DNA of 53,490 nucleotides from contig JANQDY010000276.1 in assembly GCA_028278625.1 (NCBI GenBank), forward strand, positions 1 to 53,490, given 5' to 3'. The translations under genes were made by a program, and so were the position numbers. The stretch is from Thermodesulfobacteriota bacterium. GTDB taxonomy: Bacteria; Desulfobacterota; DSM-4660; Desulfatiglandales; Desulfatiglandaceae. Under the pieces are notes generated by a model, which searched no databases, had not been told where the DNA came from, and saw only the letters and a program-made list of their open reading frames with translations. Shown one piece after another: positions 17,709 to 27,000 of this stretch (position 1 is its first letter; the number at the start of each line of letters is the position of its first letter).

Positions 17709-19994
17709 ATGGGAACAGACGTCTTTTTGATTGCGGTGATCATTCTTCTACTCTTTGCTGTTTTTGATCTGATGGTCGGGGTAACCAACGATGCGGTCAA
17801 TTTTCTCAATTCCTCCATCGGTTCAAGGGTGGCGCCGTTTTTTGTGATAATGATTATTGCAAGTCTCGGCATACTGGCCGGTGTAACCTTTTCCAGCGGA
17901 ATGATGGAAGTGGCGCGAAAAGGGATCTTTCATCCCGAGTTCTTTACCATGCCGGAATTGATCACCATTTTCATGGCGGTGATGCTGACCGACATTCTTT
18001 TACTGGACCTCTTCAACACCTATGGCCTTCCCACCTCAACAACCGTTTCCATCGTCTTTGAACTCCTGGGTGCCGCGGTGGCAGCCGCCGCCATCAAAAT
18101 CATGGCGATCCAGGGCGGTGCCATGGCCCTGGTGGATTACATCAACACCGCAAAGGCTCTCACCATCGTTTCCGGGATTCTGCTCTCTATCGTAGTGGCT
18201 TTTTGTTGCGGAGCACTGGCGCAGTTTGTCACACGGTTGATCTTCACTTTCGACTATGAAAAAAGGCTTAAACGGTATGGGGCCATCTGGGGCGGTGTTG
18301 CCCTGGCCGCCATTACGTTCTTTATCCTCATAAAGGGCGCCAAGGGAGCCTCATTTATGACGCCGGAGGCGGTTTCATGGGTCAAAACCCATACAATGCT
18401 TATTTTGGCTGCCATCTTTGTATTTTCGGCGATTGTTCTGCAGATCGCCATCAGTTTTTTTAGCGTCAATATTCTAAAACCGATTGTGCTCGTGGGGACT
18501 TTTGCCCTTGCCATGGCTTTTGCGGCCAACGATCTGGTCAATTTCATCGGTGTGCCCATGGCCGGCTTAAGTGCCTATCAGACGGCGATCGCTTCAGGAG
18601 AACCCCTTTTGACCACCATGACCGCCCTGAGCCAGAAAGTGCAGTCTCAGACCGGAATACTGCTCCTGGCGGGCCTCGTGATGGTGGTGACCTTGTGGTT
18701 GAGCAAGAAGGCGCGCACCGTGACCGAGACGGAGATAAGCCTGGGGCGCCAGGATGAGACCACCGAAAGGTTTGAGTCCATCTGGCTTTCACGGACCATC
18801 GTTACAATGGCTGATTCATTTTTAAAAACCATTGCATCTCCCTTTCCCGAACGTCTCAGGAAGGCCGTCCGCCGGCGAATGGATCCTCACCGGGCTCCCG
18901 CGGTCACTGTGAGAAAGGGAGTCCAAAAACCTTCTTTTGATCTTGTCCGTGCGTCCGTAAACCTGATGGTAGCCAGTGCGGTTGTCTCCTTTGCCACTTC
19001 CATGAAACTTCCTCTCTCGACCACTTACGTAACGTTCATGGTGGCCATGGGGACGTCCTTTTCGGATCAAGCGTGGGGAAGGGAAACCGCCGTTTACCGG
19101 GTGACGGGCGTTCTCACGGTGGTGGGCGGATGGTTCATGACAGCGCTCATTGCTTTCTCGGTTTCCTTTGCCTTTGCCGCCGCCATCCACTACTTCAAGG
19201 TACCCGGAGTCCTGGCCATCATGGCTTTAGCGGCATTGGTCATATGGAAAAATCAGAAAAAACACCGAGGCCGCGTCCGTGAAAAGGAAGAGGAAAAGGT
19301 TTTCAATCTCAAGAAGATCACGGATGCCCACATGGCCATATCCAGCACATTTGACCACTTATCTCATCTCTTGGGCGCCATTCGGGAGTCTTTTGACCTC
19401 ACATTTGACGCACTCTTTGAGCAGGATATGGACGAGCTCAAAAAGCAGCGAAAAAGGGTGAGACAGATCCAGCTCTGGGCCAACATCATCATGGCCAATG
19501 TGTTCAAGGTGCTGCGCCTTCAAAACAAGGAGGACGCGGAAATATCATACAAATACGCCCAGATCATCCGGCGCCTGCAAAAAATATCCGACGGGTATCG
19601 TGATATTGTGGTCCGCTCCAGCAAACATGTGGGCAATAAACACAAAGGGCTTCTGGATGTACAGATTGAGGAACTCAAGAAAATCAAGATATGCATTCTT
19701 GATATCATCCTGAAGGCGGAAACCTCTTTTGACCGAAAGGAAATCGTCGACTACCAGAATATCGTCGACCAGTACCTCTATATGCGGGACCTTGCGGACC
19801 GGTTCAATCTGGGACAAATCGAGAGAATCAGAAACGACGCCTCCAAAACGCGGCTCAGCATCCTCTTTTATGCCATCGTGGGAAACTGCATCATGATCGG
19901 CAAACAGAATATCAAACTGCTGGAGATCTTTAACGAATCCTTTAAATTCGATAAGGAGCTTTCGGAATCGTATTTGAGTATTGACAGCCGGTAG
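17709..19994 (+). CDS. pit: PiT-family inorganic phosphate transporter with a PhoU-like C-terminal domain
   Basis: This 761-aa protein is a PiT (PitA/PHO4) transporter. The N-terminal half carries GVTNDAVNFLNSSIGSRVA and the second copy of the family signature around AFAANDLVNFIGVPMAG, within about ten membrane helices. Residues 435-510 form the other conserved region (SSAVVSF-like, MKLPLSTTYVTFMVAMG). From about residue 540 the protein is soluble and helical (HMAISSTFDHLSHLLGAIRES), like PhoU. Typical PiT proteins are 400-540 aa, so this is a transporter-PhoU fusion in effect. I chose MGTDVFL at 17709; the open frame starts 23 codons earlier. It probably imports phosphate (or a metal-phosphate) by ion symport. 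Confidence 0.88.
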   Translation: MGTDVFLIAVIILLLFAVFDLMVGVTNDAVNFLNSSIGSRVAPFFVIMIIASLGILAGVTFSSGMMEVARKGIFHPEFFTMPELITIFMAVMLTDILLLDLFNTYGLPTSTTVSIVFELLGAAVAAAAIKIMAIQGGAMALVDYINTAKALTIVSGILLSIVVAFCCGALAQFVTRLIFTFDYEKRLKRYGAIWGGVALAAITFFILIKGAKGASFMTPEAVSWVKTHTMLILAAIFVFSAIVLQIAISFFSVNILKPIVLVGTFALAMAFAANDLVNFIGVPMAGLSAYQTAIASGEPLLTTMTALSQKVQSQTGILLLAGLVMVVTLWLSKKARTVTETEISLGRQDETTERFESIWLSRTIVTMADSFLKTIASPFPERLRKAVRRRMDPHRAPAVTVRKGVQKPSFDLVRASVNLMVASAVVSFATSMKLPLSTTYVTFMVAMGTSFSDQAWGRETAVYRVTGVLTVVGGWFMTALIAFSVSFAFAAAIHYFKVPGVLAIMALAALVIWKNQKKHRGRVREKEEEKVFNLKKITDAHMAISSTFDHLSHLLGAIRESFDLTFDALFEQDMDELKKQRKRVRQIQLWANIIMANVFKVLRLQNKEDAEISYKYAQIIRRLQKISDGYRDIVVRSSKHVGNKHKGLLDVQIEELKKIKICILDIILKAETSFDRKEIVDYQNIVDQYLYMRDLADRFNLGQIERIRNDASKTRLSILFYAIVGNCIMIGKQNIKLLEIFNESFKFDKELSESYLSIDSR

Positions 19995-20012
19995 CGGGAA
20001 CCGAGAAATCCG

Positions 20013-20042
20013 GGAGCAGGTCTTTACGAACGGGCCTGCTCC
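20013..20042. terminator. Inverted repeat between convergent genes, likely bidirectional terminator
   Basis: GGAGCAGG at 20013-20020 pairs with CCTGCTCC at 20035-20042 around a 14-base loop. It lies between the stop of the phosphate transporter (19994) and the stop of the nuclease gene (20046), where a two-way terminator is expected. There is no long T run, so efficiency is uncertain. Confidence 0.55.
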
Positions 20043-20045
20043 GTT

Positions 20046-20921
20046 TCAGTTGCCATCGCACAACTCCCTGAAATTGCAGTAATGGCAGAGGCGGCCTTTA
20101 CTCTCTTGAAACAGTTTCTTCTCTTTGGGAATGTTCTTATGGACGTCGCTTAAGTATTGCTGCATCTCTGTGGTCTCTTTTCGAGCCTGTCTGGAAAAGG
20201 CGTCGATGTCGGAAGCGGTGACGGTCATTCGGGTCTCTTCGTAACGGGGATAGAGATAGGCCACGATGGGTGAGATATGAGACGGGTCCTTCTCGTAGTG
20301 ATAGCTGGCCCAGGCGGTGTATCCCAGCATCTGCCGCCGATGTTTCTTGGCATCCCGCTTTCCGGTTTTCCAGTCCATGATGAAAAGCCGTTCATTTACC
20401 GGAAACAGAAAATCGACCTTGCAATAGGCCTTCATGCCGCCGATACGGGTCTCACCGTATCCGGGAGGTTCGATGAGCCATTGGTCCTTGCTTTGTACGG
20501 CACATTCCGATAACCAGATCAACCGGTCGCTCTCGAGAAGATTTTCAAGGGAGCACCGGACTTTATGAAAAACAGCCTTGGTATCAATTGATGTCTGGTT
20601 ACCGTAATAGACCTCCTGAAAGGTCTTGGCGCCGACATAGTTCTCGGTCATTTCCTTTGCATAATCGTAGAACCGTTTTTTATCAATGGCTTTGGCGGTA
20701 ATCTTGAACCGTTCAAGGAGCGCTTTGTTGACGTCATGAACAATATTTCCCACCTCCAGGGGGATGGAGGTCATTTTCTTTAAAGCGAGGATTTTCTTGA
20801 GAGGGTACTGGGGGTCGTATTTGGCGTAGTAGGTGTAATAATATTGGCGCTTGCAGGTGTCAAAAAGGGTGTACCGGCTTACGGACCAGCCCAGTTTCGG
20901 GCTGAAAGTGAATTGTTTCAT
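20046..20921 (-). CDS. RecB/Cas4-like PD-(D/E)XK nuclease with four cysteines
   Basis: This 291-aa protein belongs to the PD-(D/E)XK nuclease superfamily (RecB/Cas4 type). A KVDFLFPVNE segment supplies the Asp and the DWKTGKRD segment supplies the Asp-x-Lys of the active site. An early Cys in LFDTCKRQYYYTYY and three late ones in LCHYCNFRELC have the spacing of the Fe-S cluster that staples AddB and Cas4 nucleases. No CRISPR, cas, addA or recC genes are in the window, so it acts alone or with distant partners. It is 38 bases downstream of sdhB on the same strand. A DNA end-processing exonuclease is the likeliest role. Confidence 0.78.
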   Translation of the reverse strand: MKQFTFSPKLGWSVSRYTLFDTCKRQYYYTYYAKYDPQYPLKKILALKKMTSIPLEVGNIVHDVNKALLERFKITAKAIDKKRFYDYAKEMTENYVGAKTFQEVYYGNQTSIDTKAVFHKVRCSLENLLESDRLIWLSECAVQSKDQWLIEPPGYGETRIGGMKAYCKVDFLFPVNERLFIMDWKTGKRDAKKHRRQMLGYTAWASYHYEKDPSHISPIVAYLYPRYEETRMTVTASDIDAFSRQARKETTEMQQYLSDVHKNIPKEKKLFQESKGRLCHYCNFRELCDGN

Positions 20922-20959
20922 GGCTTATTTGTGGGGGCTGCGCCCTTACCTCGGGGGTT

Positions 20960-21676
20960 TCATGTTTCCTGATCATCCGCCCTGATCATACGTTTCGTTT
21001 CATTGATCCGTTTGGTGATCTTGATGGCACGTGGACAGGCCTTGGTGCATTCAAAATGATTCACGCAGGGCCACACGCCGTTGGGATCATTTAAGACCGG
21101 CAGCCGGTTATGAAAACCGCTGTCCCGGCTGTCGGCCAGAAAACGAAAGGCCTGGACAATGGCTGAAGGGCCCAGGAAAAGGGGGTTGTTTTCCAGCACC
21201 GGGCAGGCGGAAAAGCAGGCGGCGCAAAGGATGCAATTGGTCGCTTCATCAAAGGCCATCCGTTCTTCTTGGGTTTGCAGCCGCTCTCGTTTTGGCGGCG
21301 GCTCATCGTTGATCAGAAAGGGTTTCACCGACCGGTAGCGTTTGAAAAAGGCATCCTGGTTCACGATCAGGTCGCGCTCCACCGGGAGATGCCTGAGTGG
21401 CTCAATGAGGACGGTTTCATGCGAGTCTCCGGTCACATCCCGCACCAGGGTCTTACATGCCAGGCGGTTTCTGCCGTTAATCCGCATGGCGTCGGATCCA
21501 CAGACCCCGTGGGCGCAACTCTTTCTGAATCCAAGGGTACCGTCATAAAACCGTTTGATGCGCATCAACACATCCAGGATGCGCTCGTTGGGTTCCGCTT
21601 GCACGGTGAATTCCGAAAACCGGGGTCCCTGGTCATTTTCCGGGTCATACCGTTTGATTCTTAACGTTATATCCAT
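20960..21676 (-). CDS. sdhB: Succinate dehydrogenase/fumarate reductase iron-sulfur subunit
   Basis: This 238-aa subunit has the plant-type [2Fe-2S] motif (CAHGVCGSDAMRINGRNRLAC) at about 59-79, a [4Fe-4S] motif CILCAACFSACP near residue 151 and a third cluster motif with CVNHFECTKACP near residue 207. It carries electrons from the flavoprotein to the quinone site in the membrane anchor. The gene starts 12 bases after sdhA. No anchor (sdhC/D, frdC) gene is found on either side. Confidence 0.95.
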   Translation of the reverse strand: MDITLRIKRYDPENDQGPRFSEFTVQAEPNERILDVLMRIKRFYDGTLGFRKSCAHGVCGSDAMRINGRNRLACKTLVRDVTGDSHETVLIEPLRHLPVERDLIVNQDAFFKRYRSVKPFLINDEPPPKRERLQTQEERMAFDEATNCILCAACFSACPVLENNPLFLGPSAIVQAFRFLADSRDSGFHNRLPVLNDPNGVWPCVNHFECTKACPRAIKITKRINETKRMIRADDQET

Positions 21677-21688
21677 GATGCCAATTCC

Positions 21689-23425
21689 TTAATATTTTCG
21701 CGGTTTGGGGGTCCAGATGGAAGTATCCACGCTCTTGTATGAGAGTTTCACGTCATCTTCCGTAAGGTAGGCCAGGGTATGTTTCAGCCAGTTTGCATCA
21801 TCACGCTCCGGATAGTCCTCCCTTGAATGGGCGCCCCGGCTTTCCTGCCGGTTGAGGGCCGAAACGGCCGTGATCAGGGAGAGATCCAGAAGGTTCCCCA
21901 GTTCAATAAGTTCCAGAAGATCCGTGTTGAAAGGTCTTCCCCGGTCCTGGGTCCGGACGTCACGGTATTTTTCCCTGAGCGCGGAAATCTCTTTCACGGC
22001 CAGGGCCATATCCGCTTCATTTCGGTAGATACCCACCTTTTCCATCATGGTGGTCTGCATATCATCCAGGATGTGACCGCCGTGGGGGCCTTCCTTCCCA
22101 AGTGTCAAGCGGTCGATCCATTCCCTGGCGAAATCGGCGTCATCAATGGTCATGCCCATCCTTGGCGCCTGCTTCACATATTGGGCCATGTGCCGGCCCG
22201 CTCTTCGCCCGAACACCACCAAATCGAGCAGACTGTTGGTCCCCAGCCGGTTGGCGCCGTGGACAGACACGCAGGCGCATTCGCCCACCGCGTAGAGCCC
22301 CTCTACCAGTGATTCCCGATCGTCTGAAACCACCCGGCCGTGGGTGTCCGTGGGGATTCCGCCCATCCCGTAATGGGCCGTCGGAAGCACCGGGATGGGG
22401 CTTTGGGCCGGATCAATTCCCAGGTAGGTCTTGCAGAAATCGGTAATGTCGGGCAGTTTTGCCATGAGGGTTTCTTTCCCAAGGTGTGTGGCGTCCAGGT
22501 GAACGTAATCGTCGATGCGTCGATCCCCGCGAATCCCTTTGCCCGCGCGAATTTCCGTTATGATGGCCCGGCTCACCATGTCCCGGGGGGCCAGATCGAG
22601 CAGCGTGGGCGCATAGCGCGCCATGAAAGGTTCCGCCCGGCTGTTCCTTAAAATGCCCCCCTCGCCGCGCACCGCTTCAGAGACCAGTATGCCCAATCCT
22701 TTGATGCCTGTGGGATGAAACTGAAAAAACTCCATGTCCTCGAGCGGGATGCCGCGTCTTAAGCAGATGGCGGGGCCATCTCCCGTGTTGGCATAGGCAT
22801 TGGATGTGATCTTAAACATTCGTCCAAAACCGCCCGTGGCAAAAAGAACCGATTTGGATTCAAAAAGATGGATGTCTCCCGTTGACAATTGAAAGACCAC
22901 CACGCCCGCGCATTTGCCCTGTTTCAGGATCAGGTCCAGTACCTGATATTCGTCATAGAAATGGACCCCGTTTTTGATGCACTGTTGATACAGGGTCTGC
23001 AGGATCATGTGGCCGGTGCGATCCGCCGCATAGCAGGCCCGTCGCACGGGGGCTTCACCGAAATTGCGGGTGTGACCGCCGAACCGGCGCTGATCGATCC
23101 GTCCGTCCGGGGTGCGGTTGAAGGGAAGCCCTCGATTCTCAAGGTCATAGACCGCCCCTACCGCTTCCTCTGCCATCTGCAGTGCCGCCTGTTGGTCCAC
23201 CAGATAGTCGCCCCCCTTGACCGTGTCAAAGGCGTGCCACCGGGGTTCATCTTCCTCCACATTACCCAGGGCGGCGCTGATGCCTCCCTGGGCGGCACCC
23301 GTGTGGCTTCTTATGGGATAGACTTTTGAAAGAACGGCGGTTTTGGCATGTTTGCTCGCCTCCAGGGCCGCGTAAAGACCGGAGCCGCCTGAACCGACGA
23401 TGATGGCGTCAAATGAATGTTTCAA
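21689..23425 (-). CDS. sdhA: Succinate dehydrogenase/fumarate reductase flavoprotein subunit
   Basis: This 578-aa flavoprotein has the FAD-binding motif [15 protein letters not shown] at the N-terminus, the SHTGAAQGG segment with the His that usually carries covalent FAD, the HPTG and RGEGGILRN active-site segments, and the catalytic Arg in [11 protein letters not shown]. It interconverts succinate and fumarate. The [24 protein letters not shown] segment is closer to the SdhA/FrdA type of SQR than to soluble fumarate reductases. It precedes sdhB in a two-gene unit. Direction of operation cannot be told from the sequence. Confidence 0.95.
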   Translation of the reverse strand: MKHSFDAIIVGSGGSGLYAALEASKHAKTAVLSKVYPIRSHTGAAQGGISAALGNVEEDEPRWHAFDTVKGGDYLVDQQAALQMAEEAVGAVYDLENRGLPFNRTPDGRIDQRRFGGHTRNFGEAPVRRACYAADRTGHMILQTLYQQCIKNGVHFYDEYQVLDLILKQGKCAGVVVFQLSTGDIHLFESKSVLFATGGFGRMFKITSNAYANTGDGPAICLRRGIPLEDMEFFQFHPTGIKGLGILVSEAVRGEGGILRNSRAEPFMARYAPTLLDLAPRDMVSRAIITEIRAGKGIRGDRRIDDYVHLDATHLGKETLMAKLPDITDFCKTYLGIDPAQSPIPVLPTAHYGMGGIPTDTHGRVVSDDRESLVEGLYAVGECACVSVHGANRLGTNSLLDLVVFGRRAGRHMAQYVKQAPRMGMTIDDADFAREWIDRLTLGKEGPHGGHILDDMQTTMMEKVGIYRNEADMALAVKEISALREKYRDVRTQDRGRPFNTDLLELIELGNLLDLSLITAVSALNRQESRGAHSREDYPERDDANWLKHTLAYLTEDDVKLSYKSVDTSIWTPKPRKY

Positions 23426-23480
23426 AAGAAATCTCCTCCTGATTCAAGAACCGCTTGATTGCCAACAAAAAGAGCATCCT

Positions 23481-24320
23481 TCATGTAAGATGTTCTTCGA
23501 GCCACGTTTCCATGTCGCCAAGTACCTGTTTTCGTTCCGGTTCATTAAAAATTTCGTGATACAACCCGTCGTAGACGTTGAGGGTTTTGTCGGAAGCGTT
23601 AACCTGTTCAAACAGCATTTGAGCGCCCGAGGGGTCCACCAGCCTGTCATCTCCTCCCTGAAGCAGAAGGATCGGCAGTTTGATGTCTGACGCTTTATCC
23701 GGTATGGTCTGCATGTTCCGAAGAATCTCCGCCGCCAGTCTTGCGGTTGTCTTTCCCTTATTGACGAGGGGGTCTTTCACATAGGCGTCCACAACGGACC
23801 GGTCACGGCTGACATTATTGACATCCAGGGCGATGAGTCCGATTTTGGGCAGGAGAACGGAAAAGATTCTGCCCGCGAAAATGGTGGCCTTTGAAATGTT
23901 TTCCGGCACCTTGACCACACCCGGGCCCGACAGGACCGCTCCCGCGAAATCGGTCTGCCGCTCTGTCAGAAAAACGGTGCTGATGAGGCTACCCATGCTG
24001 TGACCCACCAGGAAAAGGGGTGCATGGGGATGATGGTCGCGAACTTTCTTGAGATATGCGGCAAGGGTTTCCGTATACTCATGAAACCGCTTCACATAGA
24101 CTCTTTTGCCATGGGACTTTCCGTGACCCGGCAAGTCGAAGCCGTAAATCCCGTAGCCAAGGGGTACAAAATGATTGATGAGATTGCCGTAACGGCCGGA
24201 ATGCTCCGCAAGCCCGTGTACCAGCAGGAGTACCGCTCTTGGATCACTTTGAGGCAGCCAGTATTGATAAAAGACCCGGCGGTCTCCCATTTCATTTAAA
24301 AACCCGGTTTCGTGCTTCAT
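23481..24320 (-). CDS. Alpha/beta hydrolase, monoacylglycerol lipase/lysophospholipase-like
   Basis: This 279-aa soluble hydrolase has the oxyanion segment LLVHGLAEHSGRYG near residue 33, the nucleophile elbow GHSMGSL (Ser about 108), an Asp in LLLQGGDDRLVDP and a His in DGLYHEIFNEPE. This set is characteristic of the Hydrolase_4 family (monoacylglycerol lipases, lysophospholipase L2-like). All catalytic residues are present. It lies 55 bases upstream of sdhA on the same strand but is probably a separate function. There is no signal peptide, so it acts in the cytoplasm. Confidence 0.85.
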   Translation of the reverse strand: MKHETGFLNEMGDRRVFYQYWLPQSDPRAVLLLVHGLAEHSGRYGNLINHFVPLGYGIYGFDLPGHGKSHGKRVYVKRFHEYTETLAAYLKKVRDHHPHAPLFLVGHSMGSLISTVFLTERQTDFAGAVLSGPGVVKVPENISKATIFAGRIFSVLLPKIGLIALDVNNVSRDRSVVDAYVKDPLVNKGKTTARLAAEILRNMQTIPDKASDIKLPILLLQGGDDRLVDPSGAQMLFEQVNASDKTLNVYDGLYHEIFNEPERKQVLGDMETWLEEHLT

Positions 24321-24469
24321 TCTCCCACCCCATGGTGAATGATCTGTTGACGGATTCCCACAAATAATGTCAAAAGAACGTTTCGGCTGTTTCGTCTTCA
24401 GCGAATTGTAAGCTTAGAAAGTTATCCACTGTCCGTCAAGCACGAAACTTCTACCAAAGGATAGGCCAT

Positions 24470-25066
24470 ATGCAATCAAATGGGAAAGAGGAATTTAAGA
24501 AACTGTTTCAAATGGCTCACGAATCCGGCGCGAACGGGGTCGGCATGATTGACGCATCCGAGGTGCCGGTTGTGGACAGCCTGGCAACGCTGTGCGGCGA
24601 AACACCGTGCCCCGCCTACGGTCAGGGAAACAACTGCCCTCCCCATGTGTCAGGCCCCGAGGGGTTCAGAAAGCTCATGGAGGAGATGGATTACGCCCTG
24701 GTGTTTCGCATCGATGTTCCTGAGGCAGTGATGTTTTCAAATGATCGAAATGAGTTGTTCGCCCTGGTCCAGGAGACCGTGGCTGCCATTGAAGATGCGG
24801 CCGTTCACGTGGGGTACCCGAGATCAAAGGGGTTTGCCGGCGGGTCGTGCAAAACCATTTTTTGTCAAGATCATGACGCTTGCCGAGTGCTCAGAGAGAA
24901 GCGCAAGTGCAGAAACCCGCAAAAGGCCAGGCCATCCATGTCCGGATTCGGTATCAACGTGGGTGAACTGCTGAAAAAGGCCGGAATTCAAAAGGACAAT
25001 CTCTCCTCGAGGCCGGACGATGAGGAGGCCATGACATGGGTTGCGGGTTTGGTCATGTTGGGATGA
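24470..25066 (+). CDS. DUF2284 cysteine-rich metal-binding protein
   Basis: This 198-aa protein matches the DUF2284 family of predicted metal-binding proteins common in anaerobes. Its conserved cysteines lie in CGETPCPAYGQGNNCPPH (residues 42-59), GGSCKTIFC (near 124-132), DACRVL and KCRNPQKARPSMSGFGI. The pattern suggests an Fe-S cluster. The function is not known. AAAGGATAGG precedes the ATG. It stands alone, divergent from the lipase-like gene and convergent with the nitroreductase. Confidence 0.85.
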   Translation: MQSNGKEEFKKLFQMAHESGANGVGMIDASEVPVVDSLATLCGETPCPAYGQGNNCPPHVSGPEGFRKLMEEMDYALVFRIDVPEAVMFSNDRNELFALVQETVAAIEDAAVHVGYPRSKGFAGGSCKTIFCQDHDACRVLREKRKCRNPQKARPSMSGFGINVGELLKKAGIQKDNLSSRPDDEEAMTWVAGLVMLG

Positions 25067-25125
25067 ACCGCAGAGACGACCGGGGTTTCCCATCCATGGT
25101 TCAAGGCCCTTTTAGAAAACATTGA

Positions 25126-26049
25126 TTAGGGGTTGTAACGACGCACCAGGGCGCGCTTTCTGCCCGCAATACACCGGTATTTCTCCTTGGGGTATCCAAG
25201 GGCGATAACCGCGTATATCCCCTCATCATCCGGTATGCCGAGCCCTCTCGGTATCCGCCTGTCCCTTTTCATGGCTTCCACGGCAAAGCCGATGAGGCAG
25301 GTGCCAAGCCCCAAAACATGAGCGCCCAAAAGGATGTTCTGAGCGGCCAGGAGGGCATCTTCGGCGGGACACGATGCCTCTTTTTTGGAACCCACCAGGA
25401 TGGCGGCCGGCGCGCCATGGAAAAGCCGGTCCCTCCCTTCCTTTTTCCAGGCCAAAAGGCCCTCGCGAACCGATTCGTAGTGGGTTTGAAAGTAGTTGTC
25501 CAGCTCCGGTTTCCCCAGCAGTTTCAATCCTTTTCTGACATAGGTCTTTTCAGCGGTTTGGTTCAGTTTCTGGAAGAATCCGCCCACCCACTGGGCCAAC
25601 CGCAAAACGGCGGGTCGATCCGGGAGTATGGTAAAGGTCCACAGCTGCGAATTGGTTCCTGATGGGGCTGAAACACCGATCTTAACCAGATCTTCCAGTA
25701 CATCACCGGGCACTGTTTTGGCTTGGTAGTTCCTACAGGACCTGCGCGACTGCATGATATTCACCAGTTCCCGAATATCGCCCCTTCCATGGGGAAGCCA
25801 TTGTGGTTTGGCATCGAAAGCCTTGAAAGCGGAAAGGGCGGGGTCGAGAGACCCCACGCGGATGGCATCGGTGGGGCAAACGGCCTGGCAGTGGCCGCAA
25901 TTGAGGGAGTCTGTTCCGGTAACCATTGCTTTGTTTTCCCTCATGGTGATGGTTTCCGAGGGACACACCGAAACACAGCGGCCGCATCCGTTGCATAGGG
26001 CTTCGTCGATGGCAGTGGTGACGATTCGGTCCATTCTTCTTTTTTCCAT
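25126..26049 (-). CDS. Nitroreductase family protein with N-terminal ferredoxin domain
   Basis: This 307-aa protein joins a two-cluster ferredoxin domain (CNGCGRCVSVCP near residue 19; CGHCQAVCP near 51) to a nitroreductase FMN domain that starts at MQSRRSCRNYQ, about residue 97. Such fusions in anaerobes are predicted to move electrons from Fe-S clusters to FMN; the substrate is not known. It sits 6 bases downstream of pxpC on the same strand, so it may be co-transcribed with 5-oxoprolinase. Further in-frame ATG (MDRIVTT) five codons downstream could also be the start. Confidence 0.87.
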   Translation of the reverse strand: MEKRRMDRIVTTAIDEALCNGCGRCVSVCPSETITMRENKAMVTGTDSLNCGHCQAVCPTDAIRVGSLDPALSAFKAFDAKPQWLPHGRGDIRELVNIMQSRRSCRNYQAKTVPGDVLEDLVKIGVSAPSGTNSQLWTFTILPDRPAVLRLAQWVGGFFQKLNQTAEKTYVRKGLKLLGKPELDNYFQTHYESVREGLLAWKKEGRDRLFHGAPAAILVGSKKEASCPAEDALLAAQNILLGAHVLGLGTCLIGFAVEAMKRDRRIPRGLGIPDDEGIYAVIALGYPKEKYRCIAGRKRALVRRYNP

Positions 26050-26055
26050 GGGTAT

Positions 26056-27000
26056 TCAGCTCACGATGTCTTGTAAGTTTTGTTCCATATCCAGAAGGGC
26101 TTTTCGTGCTTGATCTTCTGAAACCGGAACGAATTTTACGTTGTCCTGGGGCCTCAGCTGCCCCAATCTATGGAGGTCTGCGGAAATGACCGTGGCAATC
26201 TTTCGGTATCCCCCGGTCACCGTCTCCCCGAGAAGGATGATGGGCTGGCCGTCGCCGGGAATTTGAATCGCTCCCGGAATAATCCCTTCGGAAATGATCG
26301 ACGAATCGAGTCCCGCCTTGGGTCTGATAGCCGGACCTTTCAAGCGGATGCCGGTCCGATCGGATTGTCCTGTGACGCGATAGGTGTTTTGCAAAAAGCG
26401 TGAAAGCGTCTCCGCTTCAAAATGGTCATCCTGGGGGCCGAAAAGGATCTTCAGGGCTGATTCGTCAGTATATTTTGGAACCGATTTGAAACGGCGCCCC
26501 TCGGGTTTTAGGTACAGCTGCGGGAGCTGGCCCAAAAGCATATCCCCTTTTCTAAGGGGTCTTCCCGAGAGTCCCCCGAAACCGCTGCCAAGATTCGTGG
26601 AGCAGCTTCCCAAAACCCTTTGCACGCTGATGCCGCCCCCCACGGCCAGGTAAGCCCTGAGACCGCTTTTGGGTCCCTTGAAAGAGAGGCGGTCCGCCTT
26701 TTTTAAAGTGACCGATTGCCACATGGAAATGGGCCGGCCGTTGACCAACGGTTTGAGATCGGCGCCGGTCACGGCGATGGCCATATCGGTCAGCGCCCGT
26801 AGGGTGGGGCCCATGATGGTTATTTCCAGGGCCGGGGCATCATCGGGGTTGCCCACCAGCCGATTGCCCGCCCGAAGGGCCAGAGTGTCCAGTGCCCCGC
26901 TTCTGGGGACGCCGTAGCGGCCGAATCCCATGCGTCCCAGGTCCTGAACGGAGGTGAGGGGACCTGGCACCATGGTTTCAAAGATCTTCACGCTTTCCAA
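26056..27000 (-). CDS. pxpC: 5-oxoprolinase subunit C (KipA-like carboxyltransferase domain)
   Basis: This 314-aa protein is the PxpC/KipA subunit of prokaryotic 5-oxoprolinase, which opens pyroglutamate to glutamate with ATP. The segments TSVQDLGRMGFGRYGVPRSG, AVTGADLKPLVNG and QSDRTGIRLKGPAI are typical of the biotin-dependent carboxyltransferase-like family. It overlaps pxpB by 13 bases and follows pxpA-pxpB in the same operon. Length is usual for the family. Confidence 0.92.
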   Translation of the reverse strand: MESVKIFETMVPGPLTSVQDLGRMGFGRYGVPRSGALDTLALRAGNRLVGNPDDAPALEITIMGPTLRALTDMAIAVTGADLKPLVNGRPISMWQSVTLKKADRLSFKGPKSGLRAYLAVGGGISVQRVLGSCSTNLGSGFGGLSGRPLRKGDMLLGQLPQLYLKPEGRRFKSVPKYTDESALKILFGPQDDHFEAETLSRFLQNTYRVTGQSDRTGIRLKGPAIRPKAGLDSSIISEGIIPGAIQIPGDGQPIILLGETVTGGYRKIATVISADLHRLGQLRPQDNVKFVPVSEDQARKALLDMEQNLQDIVS

